Shown: positions 62,121 through 64,000 of the stretch, piece by piece | Position numbering within the stretch: position 1 is the first letter of the stretch | Layout of the letters: every line of letters begins with the position of its first letter | Source of the DNA: Haemonchus contortus | Taxonomy: Eukaryota > Nematoda > Chromadorea > Rhabditida > Trichostrongylidae | Reading direction: 5' to 3' | Length of the DNA: 64,000 bases | Assembly: GCA_000469685.2 (NCBI GenBank) | Contig: LS997563.1 | Coordinates: 25,763,897-25,827,896 of the forward strand | Notes under the pieces: model-generated | What the model saw: the letters and a program-made list of their open reading frames with translations, nothing else | Databases searched by the model: none | What the model was told of the DNA's origin: nothing | Position numbers and translations under genes: made by a program

Positions 62121-64000
62121 CAGTCCAATGATTGCTACCACAAGGAGCTGTCATGAACTCACTCAAGAAGACATGACATTCATTAAACAACGAGGTTTCT
62201 CTCTGTCATCATCACCAGATGACCAAAGTCAAGCACAGATCTCACTCGGATGAGACCACTTATGGGAAATGATGGAAGGCAAAGAATGCAAACTACCATC
62301 AGGAATGCACGTAATCGACACTAAGTTCGGACACATGGTCTCTGGGCGACAAACTACTCAAAAACCAGAAGGAGACTGTAACGTACAACAATTACATGAA
62401 GAGTTCGATACGTGGGACAACCACTGGCGTATGGAGTCATCAGGAATTGCTGAATACACCGGCCCAGAAAAGCGGAGAGACAAATTGACGAGGAAGAAGT
62501 CATGAAAAGATCCAAAGAAACAATTGTCAAAAAAGATGACGGCTACTACGTACGATTACCATGGAAGGATCAACATCCTCGTCTACCCGATAATAAGAGC
62601 ATAGCGATGGCAAGACTGAAAAGTCTATTGAAACAATACAACCAGCAACCTCAACTCCTCCAGGAATTTCAAAAGACGTTCGAAAAACAACTACAAAAGG
62701 GCATCATAGAGGAAGTCACACCGGAAATGAAAAGGATGACACCACCTGATGCTATTATACACTATCTTGCATATCAAATCGTCATTACACCAGAAAAGTA
62801 AAACTACTCTAAAAAGGATTGTCTTTGATGCATCAGCCCATTATTCTGGCGAACCATCGCTCAACGAAGTTCCTCACCAAAATCCGTTAATATTACCGAA
62901 CCTCAATGGAATGCTCGTACGCTTCGTGTAGGAAGAATCGCAATGACAGCTGACATCGAAAAAGCGTTTTTGCAAGTACGACTACACGAAATAGACCGAG
63001 ACGCAACGCGCTTCCTATGGATAAAGGACCTATCGAGACCGCTGGTAGAGAACAACATCGTCGCATACAGATTCACCAGAGTGACATTTGGCTTGAACGC
63101 CTCACCCTTTTTACTCGCCGCAACAATCAATTTCCACTTGGAGACATCGACATACGACACTAAAATTGCAACAAACATCAAAGACAATATGTATGTCGAC
63201 AATCTACTCATGACGGCTGAAACAAGGGAGGAAGCACTTCATCAGTATAGAGAAGCCAAGAGAATCTTCAACGAACTCAATATGAATATGCGAGAATTCG
63301 CATCCAATGATCCCGACGTAAGGGCGCAATTTGATGAGAAAGACAAAGGAACATCGACATCGGTCAAAGTTCTTGGAATCAGCTGCAACACTACAAGCGA
63401 CACACTGGTCGCCAAATGTAGCATGCAGCCACTGGAACTGATCACAAAAAGGACAGTTCTGCACACCATAGCATCAGTATATGACCCACTGGGATGGATA
63501 TCCCCACTGATGGTTAGAGCCAAGTATTTCTTCCAGTCCCTATGGACCAAGTCATACAAGTGGGATGACACACTTTCACAGGAAGACCAAGCAACTTGGG
63601 AGAAACTATTCCGAGCGATGAAGGGATTCCACAAGCCCAGACGAGTGGCCAACAAAGAGGAGCAACTTGAACTCATCACCTTCAGCGATGCTAATACACA
63701 CACGATGGCAGCCTGTACGTACATCAAAGAAGATGAAAAACACTGGCTAATTCAAGCAAAGACAAAGTTACCATCACTCAAAACAGTGCACACGATACCA
63801 AAGCTCGAGATAAACGCGCTGAGCATCGCGACACGACTCATGTTATCCACTTATGAAGAACTCAAAAAGACAACCAAAATCAAGGCCGTCCACATTCTTA
63901 CCGACTCAGAAATAACACTTGGATGGTTGAAAACCGTAGGAGAAACCAAAATTGCAGGAGTGCTAGTGGCAAATAGAGTCAAAGAAATAAAAAGAATCGC
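62121..64000 (+). pseudogene. BEL/Pao pol: reverse transcriptase and RNase H, truncated by window edge
   Basis: After interrupted frames (62.12-62.93 kb, with a stop at 62252 and shifts near 62.5 and 62.8 kb), a frame open from 62941 to the window edge encodes RT motif A MTADIEKAFLQVRLHE, FTRVTFGLNASPF, the catalytic DNMYVDNLLMTAE near 63.2 kb, the VYDPLGWISPLMVRAK hallmark of Pao pol, and an RNase H-like part (LITFSDAN, HTIPKLEINAL, ILTDSEITLGWL). Integrase and the 3' LTR lie beyond the window. Confidence 0.88.

Overview
This looks like nuclear DNA of a nematode, most likely a clade V strongylid of the hookworm type. Splice acceptors are mostly the nematode TTTTCAG type. Introns range from about 52 bp to over 7 kb. 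The transposon load is typical of strongylids: RTE and CR1-like non-LTR elements, mariner and Tc1 remnants, and a BEL/Pao LTR element. The species is an inference; nothing in the window names it.

From about 1.6 to 52.6 kb the plus strand carries one large host gene. I traced 41 exons (about 4.84 kb of coding sequence, roughly 1,610 codons) by following splice sites, intron phase and cysteine spacing. The stop codon is at 52633-52635 and an AATAAA signal is at 52933. The product is a secreted multi-EGF protein with the layout of MEGF6: one plain EGF, ten calcium-binding-type EGFs, a 51-residue acidic linker, about 25 short laminin-type EGF modules, and a short basic tail containing RGD with no membrane anchor. 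The signal peptide and any N-terminal EMI domain were not found and probably lie upstream.

The introns hold nearly all the other recognisable sequence. These are a CR1-like LINE (19.7-22.6 kb), RTE pieces (24.6-25.5, 34.1-36.6, 40.25-40.55 and 43.9-45.3 kb), a nested pair of LINEs (30.65-33.35 kb), two broken mariner copies (38.66-39.56 kb), a dead Tc1-type transposase (47.0-47.6 kb), a palindromic element (26.8-27.1 kb), a two-copy interspersed repeat (about 22.9-23.3 and 49.7-50.1 kb), an inverted dimer of a tRNA-derived SINE with a 14-bp target duplication (51.37-51.77 kb), and a U2 snRNA-like fragment (9.93-9.98 kb). Every LINE reverse transcriptase inside the gene reads antisense to it.

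Downstream of the gene (53-64 kb) there is only repeat-rich sequence: another RTE fragment directly after the poly(A) signal, a poorly understood stretch of minus-strand ORFs, two adjacent foldback elements sharing terminal sequence, a decayed Gypsy-type pol fragment containing a 53-residue tandem duplication, and a BEL/Pao element that runs off the right edge. The BEL leader carries four tandem copies of a primer-binding-site-like sequence resembling the 3' end of tRNA-Gly.

The most novel-looking items are the inverted SINE dimer, the tandem primer-binding-site array and the GATC/CGCG-rich foldback element. I do not see evidence for a new multi-gene system such as a defence or biosynthesis cluster.
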